A DNA stretch of 64,000 nucleotides from Hylemonella sp. (GTDB lineage: Bacteria > Pseudomonadota > Gammaproteobacteria > Burkholderiales > Burkholderiaceae_C). A program made the translations under genes and the position numbers. Shown here one piece after another: positions 53,657 through 62,274 of this stretch (within the stretch, counting starts at the first letter, position 1; every line of letters begins with the position of its first letter). The stretch covers positions 372,001 to 436,000 of the forward strand of contig NZ_JAPZSV010000002.1 in the NCBI RefSeq assembly GCF_027532185.1, in the 5' to 3' direction. Under the pieces are notes generated by a model. The model made no database searches and was not told where the DNA came from. It was given only the letters and a program-made list of their open reading frames with translations.

Positions 53657-54525
53657 GCGGTGGCAGCGGCGCCCACGGTGCCCTGCACGTCCTGGGTCGG
53701 TGCGGCCTCGCCCCAGCGCACGATCTCCAGCCGGCCGTCGTGGTGCTCGACCAGGGCGGTCAGGCTTTCGACCCAGTCGCCGTCATTGCAATAGAGCACG
53801 CCCTCGATCTCGCGGATCTCGGCGTGGTGGATGTGGCCGCAGACCACGCCGTGGTGGCCGCGCTTGCGCGCCTCATGCGCCACGGCCTGCTCGAAGTCGT
53901 TGATGAAGCTCACGGCCTTCTTGACCTTGAGCTTGAGGTAGGCCGAAAGTGACCAGTACGGCAGGCCGAACTTGGCGCGCAGGTGGTTGAGGTAGCGGTT
54001 CAGGCGCAGCGCGAACTCGTAGAGGTTGTCGCCCACATAGGCCAGCCATTTGGCGTACTGGATCACGCCGTCGAAGTAGTCGCCATGGGTGACCCACAGG
54101 CGCTGGCCCGCGGCCGTGGTGTGCACGGCGTCGTCCAGCACCTCGATGCCACCGAACTGGTGGCCAATGAAGCCGCGCGCGAATTCGTCGTGGTTACCCG
54201 GCACGAAAACCACCCGGCAGCCCTTGCGCGCCGCGCGCAAGAGCTTCTGCACCACGTCGTTGTGGGTCTGCGGCCAGTACCAGCGGCGGCGCAGCTGCCA
54301 GCCGTCGATGATGTCACCCACGAGGTAGAGCTGCTCGCAGGGGCTGGCCTTGAGGAAGGCCAGCAGGTCCTCGGCGCGGCAGCCCGGCGTGCCCAGGTGC
54401 AGATCCGAGATGAAGACGGTGCGGTAGCGGCGCGTGCCGCCCTTGTCCTCGTCCGGATCCTGGGCTGCGCTGCGTTCCATGGCCTGACCCAGCCAGTGGC
54501 TGCCGTGTTCGAGCGGGTGCTTCAT
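53653..54525 (-). CDS. plcP: PlcP-type phospholipase C metallophosphoesterase
   Basis: The 290-residue product is a calcineurin-like phosphoesterase: metal motifs ISDLHLGTPGC, LVGDIIDGW, VPGNHDEFA, VTHGD and VCGHIHHAEI. The middle HLRAKFGLPYWSLSAYLKLKVKKAVSFINDFE and the WYWPQTHNDVVQKLLR segment are typical of PlcP, which removes head groups from phospholipids to yield diacylglycerol in phosphate starvation. Automated annotation often calls it LpxH (UDP-2,3-diacylglucosamine diphosphatase). The operon (olsB-plcP-agt) and Pho box support PlcP. Confidence 0.8.
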   Translation of the reverse strand: MKHPLEHGSHWLGQAMERSAAQDPDEDKGGTRRYRTVFISDLHLGTPGCRAEDLLAFLKASPCEQLYLVGDIIDGWQLRRRWYWPQTHNDVVQKLLRAARKGCRVVFVPGNHDEFARGFIGHQFGGIEVLDDAVHTTAAGQRLWVTHGDYFDGVIQYAKWLAYVGDNLYEFALRLNRYLNHLRAKFGLPYWSLSAYLKLKVKKAVSFINDFEQAVAHEARKRGHHGVVCGHIHHAEIREIEGVLYCNDGDWVESLTALVEHHDGRLEIVRWGEAAPTQDVQGTVGAAATA

Positions 54526-55349
54526 CAGGCCCCCAGGAAGTGCTTGCGGTAGCGCGCCGGCAGATCGGCGATGCGCATCATCATGGGCAGGTCGGCACTG
54601 TTGAAGTCCGGGTCCCAGGCGGGCGCGCCCAGCACCTTGGCGCCCAGGCGCAGATAGCCCTTGATCAGCGCCGGAGGTTCCACATCGAGGTGGCTGTCAA
54701 GTTCTTCGACCGGCAGCGGCAGGCGCGGCCAGACCTGGTGTTCGATGGGGGCCAGGTGCTTCTCGCGCACCTGGCGCCAGATGCTGGCCGCCACGTCGCC
54801 GCGGACCACGCCGTTGTGCAGCATGGGGATGCTGGCACAACCGATCATGGTGTCGAGCTTGTTGCGCACCATGAACTCGGTCAACGCACCCCAGAGGGCC
54901 ATGATGACGCCGCCGTGGCGGAAATCCGGATGCACGCAGCTGCGTCCGAGCTCGACCATGCGCTCGCGCAGGGCGCGCAGGCGCGTGAGGTCGAATTCCA
55001 GCTCGCTGTAGGTGCTGCCGATGCGCTGGGCCTGCTCGGGCGTGAGCACGCGGTAGGTGCCGATGACCTGCTTCGAATCCTGGTCACGCACCAGCAGGTG
55101 CTCGCAGTAGTCGTCGAACAGGTCCACGTCGTGCCCCGGCACCGTGGTGGACAGGCGCGCGCCCATCTCGCCGGCGAAGATGTCGTGCCTCAGTCGCTGC
55201 GCCGCACGGACCTCATCGAGATGGCGCGCCCACGAGACTTCAATGCCGCCGCGCTGCGTTTGAGCGTGGTCCTGAGTTTGGCGGTGAAGCGACCCCCTGG
55301 GCAGGGCGACGGGTGACAGCGGAAACGTGGGGTTGGGCAGTTCTTTCAT
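54525..55349 (-). CDS. olsB: OlsB-like N-acyltransferase (GNAT family)
   Basis: The 274-residue product resembles OlsB, which acylates ornithine with 3-hydroxyacyl-ACP in the first step of ornithine lipid synthesis: RAAQRLRHDIFAGEMGARL, DDYCEHLLVRD, VIGTYRVLTPEQA, ELGRSCVHPDFRHGGVIMALW and MIGCASIPM. It is in the family also annotated as hemolysin-like acyltransferase. Stop and plcP start overlap by 1 bp (TGATG). An intrinsic terminator lies upstream at 55391-55414, so read-through or an internal promoter is needed. No olsA is adjacent. Confidence 0.78.
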   Translation of the reverse strand: MKELPNPTFPLSPVALPRGSLHRQTQDHAQTQRGGIEVSWARHLDEVRAAQRLRHDIFAGEMGARLSTTVPGHDVDLFDDYCEHLLVRDQDSKQVIGTYRVLTPEQAQRIGSTYSELEFDLTRLRALRERMVELGRSCVHPDFRHGGVIMALWGALTEFMVRNKLDTMIGCASIPMLHNGVVRGDVAASIWRQVREKHLAPIEHQVWPRLPLPVEELDSHLDVEPPALIKGYLRLGAKVLGAPAWDPDFNSADLPMMMRIADLPARYRKHFLGA

Positions 55350-55390
55350 GTTGTTCTCCTTGCTTGCTTGGGGTGATCGGTTTCAGGTGT

Positions 55391-55414
55391 AAAAAAGCCC
55401 CGGATCAGCGGGGC
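55391..55414 (-). terminator. Intrinsic terminator (or attenuator) between the 55.4 kb gene and olsB
   Basis: On the minus strand, GCCCCG-CTGATC-CGGGGC is followed by six T. It lies 42 bp before olsB, so it may attenuate olsB-plcP-agt expression. Confidence 0.75.
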
Positions 55415-55425
55415 CAGAAAGTCCT

Positions 55426-55926
55426 TCAGGTGGCGGCGACGCCTCCATCGCGGCGGCGTTCGACCAGGGTGGCCGTTGCGCCGTCACGCAGGGTGTTGAA
55501 GAAGATGAAACGCCGGTCGGGTGTCCCGGCAATGCTGGAGCGCAGAAAGCCGCGCGGCCCGGCCTGGGCCATGACCGCGACGGCCAGGCTGCGCGCGCGC
55601 AGATCGTCCGGCATCACAAGCCAGCGCCCCTGGCGCTCGACGATCTCGATGGCGCCGTGCAGCTCACCGTCGTCCACAAACAAGGCCAGCACGCCATGCC
55701 GCGGATTGCCATCCAGCGGCTGGAACAGCAGACCTGCTGCACGCTGCTCCGGACCCAGCAGCCAGTGGTGCAGCACCTGGGTTCGCGTCGACTCGGTCTG
55801 GCTGGTGTCGTCCGAGAAGACTGGCATCCAGCCGGAATCCCGCAGGCGGCTGGCGCCCAGCCCTGCCAGCAGGACGACCCCTGGCTCGGCGGATTCACTG
55901 TGGGACGGAAGGCTGCGCTCTTGCAT
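55426..55926 (-). CDS. Hypothetical protein, first gene after a strong Pho box
   Basis: I do not recognise the 166-residue product. It has no signal peptide or clear membrane segment. The sequence is rich in beta-prone stretches (GVLALFVDDGELHGAIEIVERQGRWLVM). It starts at ATG 55926, preceded by GGAGG only 2 bp away, so another start is possible. Its promoter region holds a near-perfect Pho box (55972-55989), and olsB follows after a terminator-like hairpin. Confidence 0.65.
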   Translation of the reverse strand: MQERSLPSHSESAEPGVVLLAGLGASRLRDSGWMPVFSDDTSQTESTRTQVLHHWLLGPEQRAAGLLFQPLDGNPRHGVLALFVDDGELHGAIEIVERQGRWLVMPDDLRARSLAVAVMAQAGPRGFLRSSIAGTPDRRFIFFNTLRDGATATLVERRRDGGVAAT

Positions 55927-55971
55927 GGCCTCCAGTGTGGGGACGCCACATGACGTCTGTATGGCTTTGTC

Positions 55972-55989
55972 ATGACAGATCGATGACGT
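55972..55989 (-). promoter_or_regulatory. Strong Pho box for the hypothetical-olsB-plcP-agt group
   Basis: The minus-strand site ACGTCAT-CGAT-CTGTCAT has two GTCAT cores exactly 11 bp apart. A weak -10 TACAGA lies at 55956-55961, after the standard 10 bp. Distance to the ATG is 46 bp. Confidence 0.8.
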
Positions 55990-56019
55990 GGCGCCCGGCC
56001 ATCGGACAGACTTGTTTTT

Positions 56020-56047
56020 ATTTCAATACTTCAAGTATCATTGAAAT
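56020..56047 (+). promoter_or_regulatory. ArsR operator overlapping the arsR start
   Basis: ATTTCAAT (56020-56027) and ATTGAAAT (56040-56047) form a perfect inverted repeat, with a nested palindrome ATACTT-C-AAGTAT (56026-56038) at its centre. It abuts the arsR ATG, a layout typical of autorepressed ArsR operators. Confidence 0.8.
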
Positions 56048-56395
56048 ATGAAGAAAATCCGGTACAGCGAAACCGACGCACTGACCTCTCTGGCGGCCCT
56101 AGCCCAGGCGCAGCGCCTGCGCGCCTTCCGCGCCCTGGTGGTGGCCGGCCCCGACGGCCTCACGCCCGGCGTGCTGGCCGAGCAGCTGGAGATCAGCCCC
56201 AGCGCCCTCTCCTTCCACCTCAAGGAACTGGTGCACGCGGGTCTGGCGGCCAGCCAGCCTGACGGGCGCCACCTCGTCTACCGCGCCAATTTCGCGCAGA
56301 TGGACGCCCTGCTGGCCTACCTCACCGAGCACTGCTGCCAGGGCGGCGTGTGTGAAGCCGCGCCGGCCCGCGGCCGCAAGGCCGTCTGCTGCTGA
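56048..56395 (+). CDS. arsR: ArsR-family metalloregulator
   Basis: This 115-residue winged-helix repressor has the start AQAQRLRAFRALVVAGPDGLTPGVLAEQL and the recognition helix SPSALSFHLKELVHAGL. Cysteines usable for As(III) sensing cluster at the C-terminus (HCCQGGVCE and a terminal CC), not in the ELCVCDL helix site of E. coli ArsR, so it belongs to an atypical ArsR group. It begins the arsenic operon and is likely autorepressed through the overlapping palindrome. Confidence 0.9.
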   Translation: MKKIRYSETDALTSLAALAQAQRLRAFRALVVAGPDGLTPGVLAEQLEISPSALSFHLKELVHAGLAASQPDGRHLVYRANFAQMDALLAYLTEHCCQGGVCEAAPARGRKAVCC

Positions 56396-56423
56396 CCGTA
56401 TTGCCCATCCCACAGGAGCTCCC

Positions 56424-56894
56424 ATGAAGCGCTTCCACGTTCATCTCCATGTCGAAGATCTCGCACAGAACATCGCCTTCTACACGGCCATGTTCAAACA
56501 GGAACCGACCCGCACCGAGGACGATTACGCCAAATGGATGCTGCAGGATCCGCCGCTGAACTTCGCCATCTCCACCCGCGGCGACAAGCCTGGCGTCGAT
56601 CATCTGGGCATCCAGGTCGACACCGCCGAGGAGCTGCAGGCACTCAAGGCCCAGGCCACCGAGGCCGACATGGCCCTGCTGGATGAGGGCGAAACGAGCT
56701 GCTGCTACGCGCGCAGCGACAAGTACTGGATCACCGATCCGCAGGGCATGGCCTGGGAACAGTTCCAGACGCTGGACAGCATCCCGGTCTTCAGCCAGAG
56801 GCGCGCGGACGAAGCGGCCAGAAGCGCCTGCTGTGCCCCGAAAGCCAAGGTGATTCCCCTTGCTGCAGCGCCTTCGGCCAAGGCCTGCTGCTGA
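56424..56894 (+). CDS. arsI: ArsI/CadI-family VOC metalloenzyme
   Basis: The 156-residue product is a VOC-fold protein: MKRFHVHLHVEDLAQNIAFYTAMF and PGVDHLGIQVD carry the metal-binding histidines, and SCCYARSDKYWITDPQG holds the CC pair found in ArsI C-As lyases, with the acidic ligand in the WE motif. ArsI demethylates trivalent organoarsenicals; a metal-sensor or CadI-like role is the alternative. An extra C-terminal tail has Cys pairs (SACCAPKAK and a final CC) unusual in the family. AGGAG precedes the ATG. Confidence 0.82.
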   Translation: MKRFHVHLHVEDLAQNIAFYTAMFKQEPTRTEDDYAKWMLQDPPLNFAISTRGDKPGVDHLGIQVDTAEELQALKAQATEADMALLDEGETSCCYARSDKYWITDPQGMAWEQFQTLDSIPVFSQRRADEAARSACCAPKAKVIPLAAAPSAKACC

Positions 56895-56922
56895 ACTTCA
56901 TTCATTCCCAGCCCCCTTCACC

Positions 56923-57426
56923 ATGAACACCCTGACGCCCCTCAACGTCCTCTTCCTTTGCACCCACAACTCGGCACGCAGCATCCTGGCCGAAGCCACG
57001 CTCAACCATATCGGCCGTGGGCGCTTCCGGGCCTATTCAGCCGGCAGCAGCCCGCGCGAGAACCAGCAACCCAACCCTCTGGGCCTGCAGGTGCTGCGCG
57101 CCGCCGGCATCGCCACCGATGGTCTGCGCAGCAAGAGCTGGGACGAATTCGCCGGCGCTAACGCACCGCAGATGGACCTGATCATCACGGTCTGCGACAA
57201 CGCAGCGGGCGAGGTCTGCCCCATCTGGCCTGGCCACCCGGCCACGGCACATTGGGGTTACGCCGATCCCTCTGAAGTGCAAGGCAGCGAGGACCAGAAG
57301 CTCGAGGCCTTCCGGCAGACCCTGCATGCCATCCGTCGACGTCTGGACTTGCTGGTCAACCTGCCGCCTGAGAAACTGGCACAGCAGCTGATCCAGCAAA
57401 GCGCACGCGACCTCTCGCAGTCATGA
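56923..57426 (+). CDS. arsC: Arsenate reductase, low-molecular-weight phosphatase type
   Basis: The 167-residue product starts at ATG 56923 (MNTLTPLNVLFLCTHNSARS). The phosphatase loop CX5R is CTHNSAR, and other cysteines are in ITVCDN and GEVCPIW, as in the thioredoxin-coupled arsenate reductases; it reduces arsenate to arsenite. It overlaps the aquaporin gene by 4 bp (ATGA). Confidence 0.9.
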   Translation: MNTLTPLNVLFLCTHNSARSILAEATLNHIGRGRFRAYSAGSSPRENQQPNPLGLQVLRAAGIATDGLRSKSWDEFAGANAPQMDLIITVCDNAAGEVCPIWPGHPATAHWGYADPSEVQGSEDQKLEAFRQTLHAIRRRLDLLVNLPPEKLAQQLIQQSARDLSQS

Positions 57427-58064
57427 AGGCCAGCTGGCGGCCCTTGCTGGCCGAGTTCTTGGGGACGGCTGGGCTGCTCTGCGCCGTGATCGGTTCTGGG
57501 ATCATGGCGGAGCGCTTGGCCGAAGGCAACGCCGCGGTGGCCCTGCTGGCCAACACATGGGCCACGGTCTTCGCGCTCTATGTGCTGATCGAGACTTTGG
57601 GGCCGGTGAGTGGTGCCCACTTCAATCCGCTGGTTTCCATGCTGCTGGGCCTGCGGGGGGCGCGTTTGCTGGGCACGGTAGCCGCGCAGCTGCTCGGGGC
57701 GGTCTGCGGCGCCTGGCTGGCGCATGCCATGTTCGGCCTGGACCTTTTGCAAACCAGCCAGAAACTGCGCAGCGGCCCGGGCCTGTGGTTGGCCGAGGCC
57801 GTGGCCACGGCCGGTCTGGTTGTCGTGATCCTGCGTGCACCGGCCGGCAAGGCCGCCGCGCTGGTGGCCTGCTACATCGGCGCGGCCTACTGGTTCACGG
57901 CCAGCACTTCATTTGCCAATCCGGCAGCTGTGCTGGGCCGCATGCTCAGCGACAGCTTCGCGGGCATTGCACCGACCAGCGCAGCAGGCTTCGTCGCGGC
58001 GCAGTGCCTGGGTGCCTGGCTGGGCTGGCAGGCGGCGCGCGCCTTGGGCGATCCCGCGCGCTGA
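57423..58064 (+). CDS. Aquaporin/MIP channel of the arsenic operon (AqpS-like)
   Basis: The 213-residue membrane protein is of the MIP family, with two NPA-like motifs: HFNPLVSM (NPL instead of NPA) and FANPAAVLGRML (NPA). The place in an arsRIC operon matches AqpS of Sinorhizobium, which lets arsenite leave the cell passively. No arsB, acr3 or arsA lies in this window, so this channel may be the only arsenite exit route encoded here. Confidence 0.85.
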   Translation: MKASWRPLLAEFLGTAGLLCAVIGSGIMAERLAEGNAAVALLANTWATVFALYVLIETLGPVSGAHFNPLVSMLLGLRGARLLGTVAAQLLGAVCGAWLAHAMFGLDLLQTSQKLRSGPGLWLAEAVATAGLVVVILRAPAGKAAALVACYIGAAYWFTASTSFANPAAVLGRMLSDSFAGIAPTSAAGFVAAQCLGAWLGWQAARALGDPAR

Positions 58065-58070
58065 GGCTGC

Positions 58071-59399
58071 TTACTTCAGCGTCGCGGCCAGACGTTCGGC
58101 GCAGGCCTGGGCTTGCTTCGCGTCGCGCGCCTCGACCATCACGCGCACCAAGGGCTCGGTGCCGCTGGCGCGGATCAGGACGCGGCCGGTGTCGCCGAGT
58201 TCGGCTTCGACCGCCTTCGTCTCGCTGCTCAGGCGCGTGTTGGCCTTCCAGTCCACGCCGGGCTGCAAGCGCACATTGATCAGGGTCTGAGGGAACAGCG
58301 TGACCTCAGCCAGCAGCTGCGCCATGGTCTTGCCGCTGCGCACGCAGGTCTGCAGCACCTGCAGGGCCGAAACCAGGCCGTCGCCGGTGGTCTGCTTGTC
58401 CAGTGCCAGCAGATGGCCCGAACCTTCGCCGCCGAGCAGCCACTGGTGCTTGTGCAGTTCCTCCAGCACATAGCGGTCGCCGACCTTGGCGCGCACGAAC
58501 TGCACGCCGCGCTTCCTGAGCGCCACTTCCACGGCCATATTGGTCATGAGCGTGCCCACGACACCGGGCACGTGCTCGTCACGACCCAGGCGGTCGTCGA
58601 CCATGAGGTAGAGCAGCTCGTCACCGTTGTAGAGGCGCCCCGTCGCATCGACCATCATCAGGCGGTCGGCGTCGCCGTCGAGCGCCACGCCGTAATCGGC
58701 GTGATGCGCCTTGACCGCCGCCACCAGGGCTTCGGTGTGGGTGGCCCCGACCTCGTGGTTGATGTTGAGACCGTCGGGTGCGCAGCCTATGGCCACCACC
58801 TCGGCGCCGAGCTCGTGAAACACCTTGGGCGCGATCTGGTAGGCCGCGCCGTGCGCCGCATCGACCACGATCCTGAGGCCCTTGAGCGTCAGCTCATTGG
58901 CAAAGGTGCTCTTGCAGAACTCGATGTAGCGGCCCGAGGCGTCGTCGAGCCGGCGAGCCCGGCCCAGGCTGGCCGAGTCCACCCACACGGGCGATTCGTC
59001 GAGTGCAGACTCCACGGCCAGCTCCCAGGCATCGGGCAGCTTGGTGCCCTGGGCGCTGAAGAACTTGATGCCGTTGTCCGGGTAGGCGTTGTGGCTGGCG
59101 CTGATGACCACGCCCAGCGAGGCGCGCTGGGCGCGTGTGAGGTAGGCCACCCCGGGCGTGGGCAGGGGGCCGAGCAGCACCACGTCCACCCCGGCCGAGT
59201 TGAAACCGGATTCGAGCGCGCTCTCCAGCATATAGCCCGAGATGCGCGTGTCCTTGCCGATCAGCACCACGGGGCGTTCTTCCGTGCGCTTGAGCACGCG
59301 ACCCACGGCGTGCGCCAGGCGCAGCACGAAGTCGGGCGTGATGGGGGCCTGCCCCACCGTGCCGCGGATACCGTCGGTGCCGAAATATCTTCTGCTCAT
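58071..59399 (-). CDS. glmM: Phosphoglucosamine mutase
   Basis: GlmM (442 residues) converts glucosamine-6-phosphate to glucosamine-1-phosphate for UDP-GlcNAc. The active-site serine is in [17 protein letters not shown], the metal loop is [11 protein letters not shown], and the phosphate-binding end is [15 protein letters not shown]. It lies 37 bp after folP in the conserved rlmE-ftsH-folP-glmM order. Confidence 0.96.
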   Translation of the reverse strand: MSRRYFGTDGIRGTVGQAPITPDFVLRLAHAVGRVLKRTEERPVVLIGKDTRISGYMLESALESGFNSAGVDVVLLGPLPTPGVAYLTRAQRASLGVVISASHNAYPDNGIKFFSAQGTKLPDAWELAVESALDESPVWVDSASLGRARRLDDASGRYIEFCKSTFANELTLKGLRIVVDAAHGAAYQIAPKVFHELGAEVVAIGCAPDGLNINHEVGATHTEALVAAVKAHHADYGVALDGDADRLMMVDATGRLYNGDELLYLMVDDRLGRDEHVPGVVGTLMTNMAVEVALRKRGVQFVRAKVGDRYVLEELHKHQWLLGGEGSGHLLALDKQTTGDGLVSALQVLQTCVRSGKTMAQLLAEVTLFPQTLINVRLQPGVDWKANTRLSSETKAVEAELGDTGRVLIRASGTEPLVRVMVEARDAKQAQACAERLAATLK

Positions 59400-59436
59400 C
59401 TCTGCATTCCCTGTCTTATGTCTCTTCGGATGCTAC

Positions 59437-60300
59437 TTATTTTATAGCTGCCAACACTTGGAGGGCCTGCACGGTTTCCCTGACATCGTGCACGCGCACG
59501 ATGGCCGCACCGCGCTCCACGGCGAGCAGGGCCGCCGCGATGCTGGGGGCCATGCGCTCGTGCTGGCCGACCGGCCCCGTACTGCCCGGCCGCGGACCGG
59601 CGACCGCCCCCAGCGAAGACTTGCGCGACCAGCCGGCCAGCAGAGCATAGCCCAGCCCCAGCAGCTCGCCCTGGTGCGCCAGCAGCGAGAAGTTCTGCGC
59701 CACGGTCTTGCCGAAGCCGATGCCCGGATCGAGCACGATGCGCTCAGGGGCCACGCCGCGCACGCGCAGATCCTGCGCCACCTCGGCGAGAAAGCTTGAA
59801 ACCGCCGGCAGCACATCGCCCGCCATGGGGCTGACCTGCATGGTGCGCGGTTCGCCGTGCATATGCATCAGACAGACGCCGCAGGCCGGATGGCCCGCGA
59901 CGACCTCATGGCCGTCCAGCGGGTCGGCCGCGTCCTGCCAGCGCAGGGCCCAGATATCGTTGACGATGTCGGCGCCCAGATCGAGCGCGGCCTGCATCAC
60001 GCGCGGCTTGTAGCTGTCGACGGACAGCGGCACCCCCAGCTTCACCGCCTCGCGCAGCACGGGCAGCAGACGCGCGAGCTCCTGCGCCACCGGTACCTGC
60101 ACGGCGCCAGGACGCGTGGACTCGGCGCCCAAGTCCAGGATGTCGGCGCCGTCCTTGAGCAGCTGCTCGCAGTGCGCCAAGGCGGAACGGGTGTCCGCAT
60201 GGCTGCCGCCGTCCGAGAAGGAATCGGGCGTGATGTTGACGATGCCCATGACCTGGGGCCGGGACAGGTCGATGCGAAAGCGGGTGGTCTGCCAATGCAT
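59437..60300 (-). CDS. folP: Dihydropteroate synthase
   Basis: FolP (287 residues) condenses p-aminobenzoate with the pterin diphosphate in folate synthesis and is the sulfonamide target. Motifs MGIVNITPDSFSDGG, DLGAESTRPGA, SVDSYKPRVMQAAL and IVRVHDV are all present. It is separated from ftsH by an intrinsic terminator (60304-60335), so it probably needs its own promoter or read-through. Confidence 0.96.
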   Translation of the reverse strand: MHWQTTRFRIDLSRPQVMGIVNITPDSFSDGGSHADTRSALAHCEQLLKDGADILDLGAESTRPGAVQVPVAQELARLLPVLREAVKLGVPLSVDSYKPRVMQAALDLGADIVNDIWALRWQDAADPLDGHEVVAGHPACGVCLMHMHGEPRTMQVSPMAGDVLPAVSSFLAEVAQDLRVRGVAPERIVLDPGIGFGKTVAQNFSLLAHQGELLGLGYALLAGWSRKSSLGAVAGPRPGSTGPVGQHERMAPSIAAALLAVERGAAIVRVHDVRETVQALQVLAAIK

Positions 60301-60303
60301 GGT

Positions 60304-60335
60304 GAAAAAACAAAACGGGGCGATCAGCCCCGTTT
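60304..60335 (-). terminator. Intrinsic terminator of ftsH
   Basis: On the minus strand AAACGGGGC-TGATC-GCCCCGTTT is followed by TGTTTTTT. It sits between ftsH and folP and is the strongest terminator in the right part of the window. Confidence 0.9.
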
Positions 60336-60354
60336 GTGATGATAGCGCCCCGCT

Positions 60355-62274
60355 TCAGGCGGCAGACGGCGAAGGATCGGTTTTCACCGCCGGGCTGCCA
60401 CCGGCATCATCGCCACCGGAGTTCGGCGTGCGCGGCGTCCAGTCCTTGGGCGGACGCGGCTCCTTGCCGGCCATGATGTCGTCCAGCTGCTCGGTGTCGA
60501 TGGTCTCCCACTCGAGCAGGGCCTTGGCCATGGCGTGCATCTTGTCGGCGTTGTCCTCGATGAGCTTGCGCGCCAGGGCATACTGCTCGTCGATGATGCG
60601 GCGCACCTCGGCGTCGACCTTCTGCATGGTCTGCTCGGAGATGTTGGTGGTCTTGGTCACCGAACGGCCCAGGAAAACCTCGCCCTCGTTCTCGGCGTAG
60701 ACCATGGGGCCGAGCGCATCGCTCATACCGTACTTCATGACCATGTCGCGTGCCATATTGGTGGCACGCTCGAAGTCGTTCGAGGCACCCGTGGTCATCT
60801 GGTGCATGAACACTTCCTCGGCGATCCGGCCGCCGAAGAGCATGCTGATCTGGTTCAACATGTACTCGCGGTCGTAGCTGTACCGGTCTTGCGCCGGCAG
60901 GCTCATGGTCACGCCCAGGGCGCGGCCGCGCGGGATGATGGTGACCTTGTGCACGGGGTCGCACTTGGGAAGCAGCTTGCCCAGCAGGGCGTGGCCGGAC
61001 TCGTGATAGGCCGTGTTGCGGCGCTCCTCCTCGGGCATGACCATGCTCTTGCGCTCGGGGCCCATGAAGATCTTGTCCTTGGCCTTCTCGAAGTCCTGCA
61101 TCTCGACCACACGCGCGTTGCGGCGTGCGGCCATCAGCGCGGCTTCGTTGCAGAGGTTGGCGAGATCGGCACCCGACATGCCGGGGGTGCCACGGGCGAT
61201 CACGCTGGCATTGACGTCCTGGCCCAGCGGAACCTTGCGCATGTGCACATTGAGGATCTGCTCGCGGCCACGGATATCCGGCAGCGTGACGTAGACTTGG
61301 CGGTCGAAACGGCCCGGGCGCAGCAGGGCGGCGTCCAGGATGTCGGGGCGGTTGGTGGCGGCGACCACGATCACGCCGAGGTTGGTTTCGAAGCCGTCCA
61401 TCTCGACCAGCATCTGGTTCAGAGTCTGCTCGCGCTCATCATTGCCGCCGCCCAGGCCGGCGCCACGCTGGCGGCCCACGGCATCAATTTCGTCGATGAA
61501 AATGATGCAAGGGGCGTTCTTCTTGGCGTTCTCGAACATGTCGCGCACACGTGCGGCGCCAACACCGACGAACATCTCGACGAAGTCGGAGCCCGAGATG
61601 CTGAAGAACGGCACCTTGGCCTCGCCGGCGATGCCCTTGGCCAGCAGGGTCTTGCCGGTGCCCGGGGGGCCAACCAGCAGCAGGCCACGCGGAATGCGAC
61701 CGCCGAGCTTCTGGAACTTCTGCGGATCTTTCAGGAAGTCCACGACCTCCTTGACCTCTTCCTTGGCTTCGTCGCAACCGGCAACGTCGGCAAAGGTGAC
61801 CTGGTTGTTGTTCTCGTCGAGCATGCGCGCCTTGCTCTTGCCGAAGCTGAAGGCACCGCCCTTGCCGCCACCCTGCATCTGGCGCATGAAGTAGATCCAG
61901 ACGCCGATGAGCAGCAGCATGGGGCCCCAGCTGACCAGCAGGGTCATGAGCAGGGAGCCCTCTTCGCGCTGCTTGTTGTCGAACTTGACGCCAGCATTGC
62001 GCAGGTCACCGATCAGGCCACGGTCCAGATAGGTGCCCGTGGTGCGCACCTTGCGGTCATCGGTGGTGATGGCGACGATTTCGGTACTGCCGCCGGCACC
62101 TTCCTGGATGACGGCACTCTTGATGCGACCGTTCTGGACTTCGTCCAGGAAGTCGGAATAGCTCAGCGTACTGGTCGCGCCCGTGGTGCGAGCGTCAAAC
62201 TGCTTGAACACCGTGAAGAGGACAAGCGCGACGACCAGCCAGACGGCGACTTTAGAAAACCACTGATTGTTCAA
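60355..62274 (-). CDS. ftsH: ATP-dependent zinc metalloprotease FtsH
   Basis: FtsH (639 residues) degrades membrane and regulatory proteins. It has two N-terminal membrane segments, an AAA domain (Walker [19 protein letters not shown], Walker [12 protein letters not shown], arginine finger region [11 protein letters not shown]) and the zinc protease motif HESGHALLG. The C-terminal tail is Pro/Asp-rich. In other bacteria it controls LpxC stability. It is 165 bp downstream of rlmE. Confidence 0.97.
   Translation of the reverse strand: MNNQWFSKVAVWLVVALVLFTVFKQFDARTTGATSTLSYSDFLDEVQNGRIKSAVIQEGAGGSTEIVAITTDDRKVRTTGTYLDRGLIGDLRNAGVKFDNKQREEGSLLMTLLVSWGPMLLLIGVWIYFMRQMQGGGKGGAFSFGKSKARMLDENNNQVTFADVAGCDEAKEEVKEVVDFLKDPQKFQKLGGRIPRGLLLVGPPGTGKTLLAKGIAGEAKVPFFSISGSDFVEMFVGVGAARVRDMFENAKKNAPCIIFIDEIDAVGRQRGAGLGGGNDEREQTLNQMLVEMDGFETNLGVIVVAATNRPDILDAALLRPGRFDRQVYVTLPDIRGREQILNVHMRKVPLGQDVNASVIARGTPGMSGADLANLCNEAALMAARRNARVVEMQDFEKAKDKIFMGPERKSMVMPEEERRNTAYHESGHALLGKLLPKCDPVHKVTIIPRGRALGVTMSLPAQDRYSYDREYMLNQISMLFGGRIAEEVFMHQMTTGASNDFERATNMARDMVMKYGMSDALGPMVYAENEGEVFLGRSVTKTTNISEQTMQKVDAEVRRIIDEQYALARKLIEDNADKMHAMAKALLEWETIDTEQLDDIMAGKEPRPPKDWTPRTPNSGGDDAGGSPAVKTDPSPSAA

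Noticed and set aside
53653-54525. LpxH (UDP-2,3-diacylglucosamine diphosphatase) as the name of this gene
   Set aside because: The length, the YWSLSA...KVKKAVSFI segment, the agt overlap and the Pho box all favour PlcP; LpxH is not normally linked to such genes.
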